Below the pieces are notes generated by a model. It saw nothing but the letters and a program-made list of their open reading frames with translations, made no database searches and had not been told where the DNA came from. Position numbers and translations under genes: made by a program. Shown here piece by piece: positions 1 to 5,499 of a stretch of 54,387 bases of DNA. The stretch is from GWA1-54-10 sp964349675 (GTDB lineage: Bacteria > Patescibacteriota > Minisyncoccia > Phycocordibacterales > SBAW01). Location of the stretch: assembly GCA_964349675.1 (NCBI GenBank), contig CAYGHD010000004.1, positions 1 through 54,387 on the forward strand, written 5' to 3'. How positions within the stretch are numbered: position 1 is the first letter of the stretch; the number at the start of each line of letters is the position of its first letter.

Positions 1-253
1 GTTTCCTTTCTCTTGTGAGAGAGAAACGGAAAACTTGAGAACCGCAATAATTTGTTGTTGCGTCCTTCCATATATTTTTATATACGAGGACGAAATCCTG
101 AGACTAGTATTAGTAGTCGTAGGATTATATTTTTCTACAGTATTTTTTACCTTTGCCCATCTCCACCAAGCTGAAAAGACCCATGTGGGAAATTTCTTAG
201 TAGGATGGAATTCGTGTTTTCAAAGAAGCTCGCACCAACAGATTTTTCCCAAT

Positions 254-277
254 AAAAAAGCCGCTTTTGGAAGCGGC
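254..277 (-). terminator. Rho-independent terminator of the candidate small RNA
   Basis: Read on the minus strand, a 7-bp GC-rich stem (GCCGCTT/AAGCGGC, 4-nt loop) is followed by six T. It lies about 60-85 nt downstream of a near-consensus promoter, with no convincing ORF between them. Confidence 0.75.
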
Positions 278-338
278 GGCGAGCCACAGGCTTACCGTCT
301 CTTCTTATGGTCGCTTTAATGTGGTCAACATATCTGTA
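254..338 (-). ncRNA. candidate small RNA (about 85 nt), family unknown
   Basis: A near-consensus minus-strand promoter (345-373) predicts a start near position 338, and an intrinsic terminator ends at 254. The only ORF opening on an ATG just inside the transcript is 8 codons (MLTTLKRP then stop), with no ribosome binding site. The transcript carries a short AGCC/GGCU hairpin and the terminator hairpin. It matches no RNA family I recognise (not 6S, SRP, tmRNA or RNase P). The rest of 1-250 shows nothing convincing on either strand. The transcript could also be a terminated leader whose downstream gene has been lost. Confidence 0.45.
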
Positions 339-344
339 CAAAGG

Positions 345-373
345 AGTATATAGGAGTATAAAAGGCGTGTCAA
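345..373 (-). promoter_or_regulatory. sigma-70-type promoter
   Basis: The minus strand has a perfect -35 TTGACA (368-373), a 17-bp spacer and -10 TATACT (345-350). This is one of the best promoters in the window, and it drives the short transcript that ends at 254. A second copy of TATACT (355-360) sits inside the spacer because of a 10-bp direct repeat (AGGAGTATAT). Confidence 0.7.
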
Positions 374-402
374 ATTATACATCTCTGGGAGTCGGCTGAT
401 AC

Positions 403-429
403 AAAAACACCCCCAAAGGGGGTGTTTTT
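403..429 (-). terminator. bidirectional terminator after the MscS-like gene
   Basis: A 12-bp inverted repeat (AAAAACACCCCC, loop AAA, complement) has A/T tracts on both sides. It lies 23 nt past the stop codon of the minus-strand membrane protein gene. Confidence 0.8.
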
Positions 430-451
430 GGTACAAGTTTGTGAGAGAAAT

Positions 452-1141
452 CTAACGACGATTCTTCATCTCTTCGCGTGTGCGCTCAAGGAAGCGCGCT
501 GCCGCCTCTTGACCACCCAGCCCAAACGAAAGACCGAAGGCAAGTGCAATAGCAACTACCACACCAGTAAAGAGCGTCTGAAGTACACCTTGCGCTATCT
601 GCAACTGCTCCATAGCAGCCAAGATTGCAAAAATCCAAATTGACCAGCGTGCGATTGTTCCTGCAAAACCAGAGGCACCAATACCTGCAGCACGCGCCAT
701 ACCCGTCACCACGCCATATGCAATTTCTGCAATAACTGCTGCGACGAGAATGATCAAGACTGCGATAATCACGTTAGGCAAGAAGCCGATGACTACTTGT
801 TGCAGGAAGAAAGTTACCTGCCCCAACCCAAGTGCTTGCAGTGATGCAATCAAGAATGCGAGGATGATAAACCATTTTACCAACGCACCTACAAATGCCC
901 CCGCATCGAGTTTATATCCAGCGCGAGACACTACTGCTTCAAACCCCGCAGTGCGGAGCGCGTGGTCAACCTTAAGCGCCTTGACCGCCTCAGTAATCAC
1001 CCAGCCCAACCACACAGCGATAACCCAACCGACGATAAAAATAATTATCGCGATCACCAAACTCGGAAGGAAGTTAACGACATTCCACAGCAGATTTAAA
1101 AATGACTGCTGTAGTACAAAACCCCATTGCTGAACGATCAT
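452..1141 (-). CDS. small-conductance mechanosensitive-type membrane protein (conserved TM-helix family)
   Basis: The 229-residue protein is almost entirely hydrophobic, with about four to five membrane spans (residues ~22-47, 85-105, 115-145, 165-180, 190-210). The pattern of Gly/Ala-rich helices, for example FLPNVIIAVLIILVAAVIAE and the terminal GLSFGLGGQEAAARFL, is typical of the conserved TM-helix repeat family (PF05552, CmpX-like). That family is related to MscS pore helices but lacks the large cytoplasmic MscS cage. The C-terminal FGLSFGLGGQ resembles the MscS pore-helix end. A role in osmotic release is inferred. It is monocistronic with its own terminator. MscL, the other release-valve family, is at the opposite end of the window. 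Confidence 0.8.
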   Translation of the reverse strand: MIVQQWGFVLQQSFLNLLWNVVNFLPSLVIAIIIFIVGWVIAVWLGWVITEAVKALKVDHALRTAGFEAVVSRAGYKLDAGAFVGALVKWFIILAFLIASLQALGLGQVTFFLQQVVIGFLPNVIIAVLIILVAAVIAEIAYGVVTGMARAAGIGASGFAGTIARWSIWIFAILAAMEQLQIAQGVLQTLFTGVVVAIALAFGLSFGLGGQEAAARFLERTREEMKNRR

Positions 1142-1249
1142 ACGTATACATGTGTGAATAAATAATAATCTACCGTGACGCCTCTATTGTATACCCCCGG
1201 GGGCTGCCCTTACACCCCAAATGTGGATAAGGAAACAGCAGCCTAAAAA

Positions 1250-1828
1250 TTACTTTCGAGAGATGTTGACCCGGTCGAGCACCACCTTGTGCGTATAGTC
1301 GAGCACATCGCGCACCAGTTTGTCGTTCATATTGAGACGGTAAAACAAGTCGTCAGTTGCCAAGAGCGCGTATCGGATTTCTTTTCCTATTTCCGCTTCG
1401 AGCTGTCGGATGCGTTCACGCAAGATACGCTCTTTCATCCGGTCGCCCACAATGAGCAAGTCGAGGCGGCCATCCCATTCTCCGATAAAAATCCCCGAGA
1501 GCACGACGAGTTTGAGCGTGCCGGTACCACGTAAGCGCTTTACAATATCATCACCGCGAGTGGGTGCGTTGAGCAGTAAATTTTGCAACGCTGCCACATA
1601 GGCAAATGACCCATGCAACATATACCGCAACCCTTTGCCACGGACCGGACGCTCTGTAAGCCCAATGCGACAAAACAAAGTTATCTCGTGACGCGCTTCA
1701 GCGTCTGACACTCGCGCACGTTTTGCAGCATCTGCGATAGTAAATGACTGTCGTGGATTAAACAAAAAGAGGCGCAATAATTTTACTCGCGAGTTCGATC
1801 CAAAGAGTTTCTGTAAATTATCAGTCAT
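1250..1828 (-). CDS. winged-helix transcriptional regulator (ArsR-like N-terminus, NTase-like C-terminus)
   Basis: The start is placed at the ATG of MTDNLQKLFG (1828), because a good promoter (1855-1883) lies immediately upstream and the frame further upstream looks non-coding. Residues ~1-75 (LFGSNSRVKLLRLFLFNP, then DAAKRARVSDAEARHEI) fit a winged helix-turn-helix. Residues ~95-190 form an alpha/beta domain (LVVLSGIFIGEWDGRLDLLIVGDRM), resembling a degenerate nucleotidyltransferase fold often fused to such regulators in CPR genomes. The target is unknown. The promoter faces away from the leader at 1928, so it might regulate the divergent HAD operon; that is inference only. Confidence 0.6.
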   Translation of the reverse strand: MTDNLQKLFGSNSRVKLLRLFLFNPRQSFTIADAAKRARVSDAEARHEITLFCRIGLTERPVRGKGLRYMLHGSFAYVAALQNLLLNAPTRGDDIVKRLRGTGTLKLVVLSGIFIGEWDGRLDLLIVGDRMKERILRERIRQLEAEIGKEIRYALLATDDLFYRLNMNDKLVRDVLDYTHKVVLDRVNISRK

Positions 1829-1854
1829 ACGGTATACAACAGTAGTACTAGGGT

Positions 1855-1883
1855 ATTCTATGCAAAAGCACCCACTATTGCAA
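1855..1883 (-). promoter_or_regulatory. promoter of the winged-helix regulator gene
   Basis: -35 TTGCAA (1878-1883), 17-bp spacer, -10 TAGAAT (1855-1860) on the minus strand, about 27 nt before the ATG at 1828. It is divergent from, and 45 bp away from, the plus-strand promoter at 1928-1957. Confidence 0.55.
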
Positions 1884-1927
1884 AGCGTCGCAAGCAACAC
1901 TGAAACACTGTCCCCAACAAACACCAC

Positions 1928-1957
1928 TTGGCACGCACGCGCAGCGTGTGCTATAGT
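1928..1957 (+). promoter_or_regulatory. promoter of the HAD/ATP-grasp leader transcript
   Basis: -35 TTGGCA (1928-1933), 18-bp spacer, -10 TATAGT (1952-1957). The predicted start is near 1963-1964, only about 3 nt before the ATG of the tiny leader ORF. Confidence 0.55.
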
Positions 1958-1966
1958 GTGCGGGCA

Positions 1967-2041
1967 ATGCAATCACAGCTTACACACAAGCGTCGCACCA
2001 AGATTTCTCTCGCGGAGAAAGGTGGCGCCTTGTGTCTGTAA
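1967..2041 (+). CDS. putative 24-residue leader peptide (leaderless)
   Basis: An ATG lies 9 nt behind a -10 box, followed by 23 sense codons and TAA. The peptide begins MQSQLTHKRRTK and ends GGALCL. It has no ribosome binding site, so translation would be leaderless. Codons 17-20 (Lys-Gly-Gly region and its neighbours) overlap strand 2 of the downstream alternative hairpins, so ribosome position could decide which fold forms. It is not recognised as any known peptide, and the ORF is short enough to be fortuitous. The case rests on its position between promoter and attenuator. Confidence 0.35.
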   Translation: MQSQLTHKRRTKISLAEKGGALCL

Positions 2042-2096
2042 AAATTTTACACATACAAAACATACACCCGCCTTTCTCCCGAAAGGCGGGTTTTTT
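2004..2096 (+). promoter_or_regulatory. transcription attenuator: terminator with competing antiterminator
   Basis: There are four mutually exclusive RNA segments. Segment 1, TTTCTC (2004-2009), pairs with GAGAAA (2015-2020). Segment 2, GGAGAAAGGTGG (2014-2025), is complementary over 12 nt (one G-U) to segment 3, CCGCCTTTCTCC (2068-2079). Segment 3 is also the 5' half of the intrinsic terminator. The terminator stem is CCCGCCTTTC (2067-2076) with GAAAGGCGGG (2081-2090), then T6 (2091-2096). The HAD gene starts 24 nt later with no room for its own promoter, so its expression should depend on readthrough. Confidence 0.6.
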
Positions 2097-2119
2097 AGTA
2101 TCAACAAAAAAAATATATT

Positions 2120-2569
2120 ATGACACTCAAAAACACACTTATCATCTTCGATTTCAACCGGACGCTTTTTGACCCAGAGGAAGGGTCGCTCATTCCAGGC
2201 GCACATGAGATTCTTGCTCATTTGCAAAATGCAGGAGCCACGCTCTACCTCGTATCTCGTTTGGAGCCCGGGAGAGCAGGTGTGGTGGAGCGTCTTGGGC
2301 TCGACTCATATTTTGCAGGCACTACATTTGTCGAAGAAAAAAGTGCAGAACTGTTTGAAGACATTTTGCAAAAACATCCCGTCCCCCGCGAGCGTGTGTA
2401 TGTTGTCGGCGACCACCTTCATGGAGAAATACGCCACGGAAATAGCTGCCTCTTTCGCACCATTTGGCTAAAGCGCGGCAAGTTCCAAACGCTCACGCCA
2501 GAAGTGCCCGAGGATGTGCCTTGGCGGACGATAACAAACCTTATCGAAACACTGACCCACATCACATAA
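2120..2569 (+). CDS. HAD-superfamily protein with altered DxD motif
   Basis: The 149-residue HAD-like protein has motif I at LIIFDFNRTLF (residues ~8-18), a Ser/Thr motif II region (YLVSRL), a Lys in EEKSAELF as motif III, and YVVGDHLHGEI as motif IV. The nucleophile Asp (D11) is present. The second Asp of DxDxT, the general acid/base in phosphatases, is Asn13. This suggests weak or altered phosphotransfer, or binding rather than hydrolysis. No cap domain is present, so a macromolecular or small open-site substrate is likely. The gene sits behind the attenuator at 2004-2096 and is probably co-transcribed with the ATP-grasp-like gene 91 nt downstream. No clear ribosome binding site precedes the ATG. 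Confidence 0.75.
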   Translation: MTLKNTLIIFDFNRTLFDPEEGSLIPGAHEILAHLQNAGATLYLVSRLEPGRAGVVERLGLDSYFAGTTFVEEKSAELFEDILQKHPVPRERVYVVGDHLHGEIRHGNSCLFRTIWLKRGKFQTLTPEVPEDVPWRTITNLIETLTHIT

Positions 2570-2588
2570 CACATGCGCGCGGGTACTG

Positions 2589-2635
2589 TGCTGACGGAGT
2601 CTAGAAGCCGTCAGCATGGTGCCTACGAGCACCAT
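2589..2635 (+). other. two tandem hairpins in the HAD/ATP-grasp intercistronic gap
   Basis: TGCTGACGG (2589-2597) pairs with CCGTCAGCA (2608-2616). ATGGTGC (2616-2622) pairs with GCACCAT (2629-2635). The second is followed by only a weak T-rich stretch, so this is more likely an RNA-stability or partial-termination element than a strong terminator. Confidence 0.5.
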
Positions 2636-2660
2636 AGATTGTTCTTTGAAAGGAATGGAC

Positions 2661-3872
2661 ATGCAGTTCAGCGACCTTGGACTCACTCGCCCCGAACTAG
2701 TCGAACATCTGACACAATGCGGCTACTGGGGCGACGCCCACCGGCGGCAGCGCCACACCTACGTCTTGTCGCCTTGCGCGTATGTTGTGTCGCCTGCGCA
2801 ACATCGGCAACTGGATGAGTTGTCGCGCAGCACGTTTCGCGCGCTTGAGCATTTACAGCACGACTTGTGGAGTGTTGCACAAGATGCCGCACGGCCAAAT
2901 GCCGCAGCGCGCTTTTTGCGCTTGGCAACCCATGCCTCGCGTGGACTCCTCACGCCACATGATGGTCGGCTGGACGTGCCGCCGTACATCAAACTGGATC
3001 TCGTGCAAACCCCAGCGGGCGAATATCGTATTGTCGAAGTTGATGCGCATAACCCGCGAGGACTTCCCTATATCGCTTTTCTGGAAGGAACGCCGAAGCT
3101 TCCAGACCAGCGCTATCGCGGCATGGACGTGCTTTGCGCGATGCTCCGGCGTAAAACCGCACCCATCACTGCCCCCTGGACGCTCTTGGTGTCACACTAT
3201 GAGCGATACTATCTGCCCGCATTTGAGGTGTTGTGCGACACGCTCAACCAGCGCGGCATCGAAACGCGCATCGTGGAAGAAAAAGATGCGGCTGCGCTGC
3301 TGCAAGAAGATGCATCGCTCCACCTGCTCGCCATCCCTGAGTCTTTGTGCATGTACGATGGAGCGGACAGTGCCTTGAGGGACACTCTGATGCGCCGATA
3401 TCGTGCGGGCACCTTGGCAACACTCTTTCCTCCAGCCGCATACTTAGGGTCAAAAGCATTCCTGCCCTATTTGCGCGCCCAGCCAGGGATGGAAGCGCAC
3501 ATGCCCCCATCCGCTTTGGTCGGCAAAGGCTGTGCAACGCCGCACATCAACGGCACGCCCGTGGTGTTGAAAAAAGCGATGTCTGCGGGAATGAAGGGAG
3601 TGGTGATGCCTGGCGCCCCTGAGTTTGACATTCGTTTGCAAGAAGCGCAGGCGATGCATCCGTCATGGATCGTGCAAGACATGGTCGAGCAAGAGCCGCT
3701 GCCGGTGACCGTATTTACCGACACGGGTGAACGCACCACACGAGCATACTATCTGCGCGTCACCGCGTATGCGTCGCAGCACGGCATTATCTATGCGGAA
3801 GTAACGGGACGGCAAACCAAAGACGTGCATGGCGCGCCGGACTGCATTCAAGTTCCTACCATTCTGGCATAA
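2661..3872 (+). CDS. circularly permuted ATP-grasp-like protein
   Basis: The start is placed at 2661, where AGGA (2651-2654) sits at good ribosome-binding spacing; ATGs at 2616 and 2655 are alternatives. The protein is 403 residues. The segment DLVQTPAGEYRIVEVDAHNPRG (cited here by its ends, residues ~112-133) looks like the metal-binding strand of permuted ATP-grasp proteins. The C-terminal third (VVLKKAMSAGMKGVVMPG, then WIVQDMVEQEPLPV and YYLRVTAYAS) looks like the nucleotide-binding half of glutathionylspermidine-synthetase-like enzymes. A ligase forming an amide bond is inferred; the substrate is unknown. Codon and GC content are higher than in the neighbouring pilus genes. It is downstream of the HAD gene and ends at an intrinsic terminator. 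Confidence 0.6.
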   Translation: MQFSDLGLTRPELVEHLTQCGYWGDAHRRQRHTYVLSPCAYVVSPAQHRQLDELSRSTFRALEHLQHDLWSVAQDAARPNAAARFLRLATHASRGLLTPHDGRLDVPPYIKLDLVQTPAGEYRIVEVDAHNPRGLPYIAFLEGTPKLPDQRYRGMDVLCAMLRRKTAPITAPWTLLVSHYERYYLPAFEVLCDTLNQRGIETRIVEEKDAAALLQEDASLHLLAIPESLCMYDGADSALRDTLMRRYRAGTLATLFPPAAYLGSKAFLPYLRAQPGMEAHMPPSALVGKGCATPHINGTPVVLKKAMSAGMKGVVMPGAPEFDIRLQEAQAMHPSWIVQDMVEQEPLPVTVFTDTGERTTRAYYLRVTAYASQHGIIYAEVTGRQTKDVHGAPDCIQVPTILA

Positions 3873-3881
3873 CTTACAGAC

Positions 3882-3916
3882 ACACCTCCGAGCCAAAAAC
3901 TTGGGGGTGTTTTTTA
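3882..3916 (+). terminator. terminator of the HAD/ATP-grasp operon
   Basis: ACACCTCC (3882-3889) pairs with GGGGGTGT (3903-3910), followed by T6. It is 10 nt past the stop codon at 3872. Confidence 0.75.
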
Positions 3917-3917
3917 T

Positions 3918-3945
3918 AAAAAATGCCTACTCAAAGAGAGTAGGC
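3918..3945 (-). terminator. minus-strand terminator facing the plus-strand one
   Basis: GCCTACTC (3925-3932) pairs with GAGTAGGC (3938-3945). On the minus strand the hairpin is followed by A then T6. It would stop transcripts arriving from the 4.0-4.2 kb interval or readthrough from rplL. Confidence 0.65.
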
Positions 3946-4190
3946 GGAATGTGGAGAGAAGAGAAAGATTGGAAGAAAGAACTAAAGAGAACGAGGAGGG
4001 GTGAAAAAGAACTGGAGGAAGAAGAGAGGGGTGGAGCGTGTATAAAAACAGAGGCTCAAAAAATTGCGCGATCGCGATTATGCAATCATGCAGCTGGTAT
4101 TACCCACCAGACCCCCGCTGTCAGTCCCATCTTAAGACAGGGCATCCACCTATTACTACTACAGCGCAGCAGCGAAGGTTACAAAATACA
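3946..4190. other. 245-nt interval without a recognised gene
   Basis: This stretch lies between two minus-strand terminators (4191-4235 and 3918-3945). Positions ~3946-4040 are almost purely purine on the plus strand (GA-rich). The rest contains a GCGATCGC palindrome near 4066, a CTGG/CCAG and a CTGTC/GACAG inverted pair. No ORF with plausible protein content and no strong promoter was found. A minus-strand noncoding RNA or a 3' tail of the rplJL message is possible. Confidence 0.3.
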
Positions 4191-4235
4191 AAAATCCGGC
4201 AAGATGCCGGATTTTTGTGACAAGGGTAACCCTTG
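4191..4235 (-). terminator. terminator of the rplJ-rplL operon
   Basis: AAAATCCGGC (4191-4200) pairs with GCCGGATTTT (4206-4215), with T-rich sequence on the minus-strand exit. A second perfect hairpin, ACAAGGGT/ACCCTTGT (4219-4235), lies between it and the rplL stop codon. Confidence 0.8.
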
Positions 4236-4246
4236 TATAGAAGAAA

Positions 4247-4660
4247 TTATTTCAACTCAACTTTGCCGCCAGCAGCTTCGACCGCCGCTTTGAGTTTGTC
4301 TGCATCCTCCTTCTTCATCCCCTCCTTGAGCATGGTTGGGACTGCGTCAACCAAATCTTTTGCCTCTTTAAGGCCAAGACCGAGCGCGTCTTTCACTGCT
4401 TTGATAACCTGCACCTTTTGAGCACCTGAGTCAGTGAGCTGTGCGTTGAACGAGGTCTTCTCTTCTGCTGCCTCACCTGCCGCAGCAGGCCCTGCAACCG
4501 CAACGGCTGCAGCCGAGACACCCCAATGTGCCTCAAGCACTTTGACGAGCTCGTGGAGCTCAAGCACTGACATTTTTTCTACCGCACTGACAACGTCTTT
4601 AAACTTTGCCGGAATTTCTACTGCTGCCGTTTCTGCAACAGTGGTTGTTTCATCTGCCAT
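4247..4660 (-). CDS. rplL: 50S ribosomal protein L7/L12
   Basis: The stalk protein of the large subunit, which recruits translation GTPases. The 137 residues comprise an N-terminal dimerisation region (MSVLELHELVKVLEAHWGV), an Ala/Gly-rich hinge (residues ~52-66), and the C-terminal domain with the signature KVQVIKAVKDALGLGLKEAK and the usual GGKVELK end. An extra ~20 residues at the N-terminus (ETTTVAETAAVEIPAKF) precede the normal start of the family. It is 10 nt downstream of rplJ in the same operon, under the L10 leader. Confidence 0.97.
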   Translation of the reverse strand: MADETTTVAETAAVEIPAKFKDVVSAVEKMSVLELHELVKVLEAHWGVSAAAVAVAGPAAAGEAAEEKTSFNAQLTDSGAQKVQVIKAVKDALGLGLKEAKDLVDAVPTMLKEGMKKEDADKLKAAVEAAGGKVELK

Positions 4661-4670
4661 ATATTTTTAA

Positions 4671-5159
4671 TTATTCTCCCTTCTCAGCTTTTGCGTTCAA
4701 GACGACTGCAAAGCGCTGGCGGGGGCTGTTAATGAGTTGTACAAACTGCGCACGGAGTGTCTGCAACCCTGGGATAGCCGCGATTGCTTTTATCTCTGTT
4801 GCATCGACATACTTGCCGCCAAAGACACCGCCCGCAAAGGCCAAGTGCTCGGGAAACTTTTTGACAAAGACTGCGAGCTCACGCGCTGGCGCGAGTTCAT
4901 CTTTGCTGTATGCAATGGCAACCTCACCTTCAAGCGCTGGGAAGTCACCAGCAAAGTTTTGTGCATCGAGCGCGCGGCGCACGAGCGTTTTCTTTGCGAC
5001 AGTGTACCCAACCTCTTGCGCGCGGAGTGCGCGGCGGAGCTCGCTTTGCTCAGACACTGGCAAGCCTTTGAACTTTGCAAAGACCAGCGTGGATGCACCT
5101 GACACGATATCCGTGACTTTTGCGACAATCTCCTCTTTCTTTTCTCTTGTAATTGCCAT
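4671..5159 (-). CDS. rplJ: 50S ribosomal protein L10
   Basis: The start is chosen at MAITREKKEEIVAKV (5159), the usual family N-terminus; the upstream in-frame codons fall in the conserved leader RNA. The 162 residues include the rRNA-binding N-domain (LVFAKFKGLPVSEQSELRRA, KKTLVRRAL) and a C-terminal helix for the L7/L12 dimers. L10 with L7/L12 normally represses its own mRNA by binding the leader directly upstream, which is visible here (5160-5321). Followed by rplL. No rplA or rpoB is adjacent. Confidence 0.95.
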   Translation of the reverse strand: MAITREKKEEIVAKVTDIVSGASTLVFAKFKGLPVSEQSELRRALRAQEVGYTVAKKTLVRRALDAQNFAGDFPALEGEVAIAYSKDELAPARELAVFVKKFPEHLAFAGGVFGGKYVDATEIKAIAAIPGLQTLRAQFVQLINSPRQRFAVVLNAKAEKGE

Positions 5160-5321
5160 ACCAATTTTAATTATCGGAAAGAGCGTTTCCGTTTGTTCTG
5201 AAGGCTTCGACACCCTTTCTTACTGCTCTTCGCAGCAAGGGTTTAAGAGTTTCGACCTCGGCAGGCGCTCTTGTGGAGCATTACGGGGCTTGTCGCCCGA
5301 CCCACTGTCTCTAGCCTTATG
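5160..5321 (-). promoter_or_regulatory. ribosomal protein L10 leader (autoregulatory mRNA element)
   Basis: The 5' untranslated region between the rplJ promoter and rplJ ATG contains CCTGCCGAGGT (minus strand, within 5254-5266), the hallmark I associate with L10 leader RNAs. It is flanked by several complementary stretches (for example CTTGCTGCGAAGAGCAGTAAG). The position and length (about 160 nt) fit this family. L10(L12)4 binding to such leaders represses the operon in characterised bacteria. Confidence 0.7.
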
Positions 5322-5327
5322 CAAAAA

Positions 5328-5356
5328 AGATTACCGTGGCAATGCCACATTGTCAA
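5328..5356 (-). promoter_or_regulatory. promoter of rplJ-rplL
   Basis: Perfect -35 TTGACA (5351-5356), 17-bp spacer, -10 TAATCT (5328-5333) on the minus strand. The predicted start is near 5321. The -10 box overlaps the stop codon of the small membrane-protein ORF upstream. Confidence 0.75.
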
Positions 5357-5474
5357 CGGCAGCAGGCTCCTCCATCTGGGCAGAGGTAACAATAACCACT
5401 ACAAACGCTGCGCTGATTATCAGCAAAAACCCTATCAAAAACTTCATAAACGTAGGCGTTGCGTACCGGCTCAT
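5331..5474 (-). CDS. small single-span membrane protein (47 aa)
   Basis: The start is taken at 5474, where AGGGG precedes the ATG at good spacing. The protein reads MSRYATPTF, then a hydrophobic helix (residues ~10-30, MKFLIGFLLIISAAFVVVIV), then an acidic tail ending NVALPR. No family is recognised. It lies 25 nt downstream of the large lipase-like gene, so it probably belongs to that operon, and its TAA is part of the rplJ -10 box. Position and ribosome binding site argue that it is real; an inner-membrane location is inferred from the helix. Confidence 0.6.
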   Translation of the reverse strand: MSRYATPTFMKFLIGFLLIISAAFVVVIVTSAQMEEPAAVDNVALPR

Positions 5475-5499
5475 ATCCCCTATCCTAGCACAAACAAGG

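Noticed and set aside
35..319. 94-codon plus-strand open frame at the window start
   Set aside because: It has no ribosome binding site or recognisable content and runs through a minus-strand terminator; the hydrophobic stretch is probably chance.
1222..1230. Perfect DnaA-box 9-mer (also within the repeats at 8803-8836 and 9592-9625) as evidence for oriC
   Set aside because: The boxes are isolated or part of a RAYT-linked repeat. There is no box cluster, AT-rich unwinding region, or dnaA/dnaN nearby.
1973..2227. 84-codon minus-strand frame opposite the HAD leader
   Set aside because: It overlaps the attenuator and the HAD gene start, with no start signal; the hairpin T-run shows the functional direction is plus.
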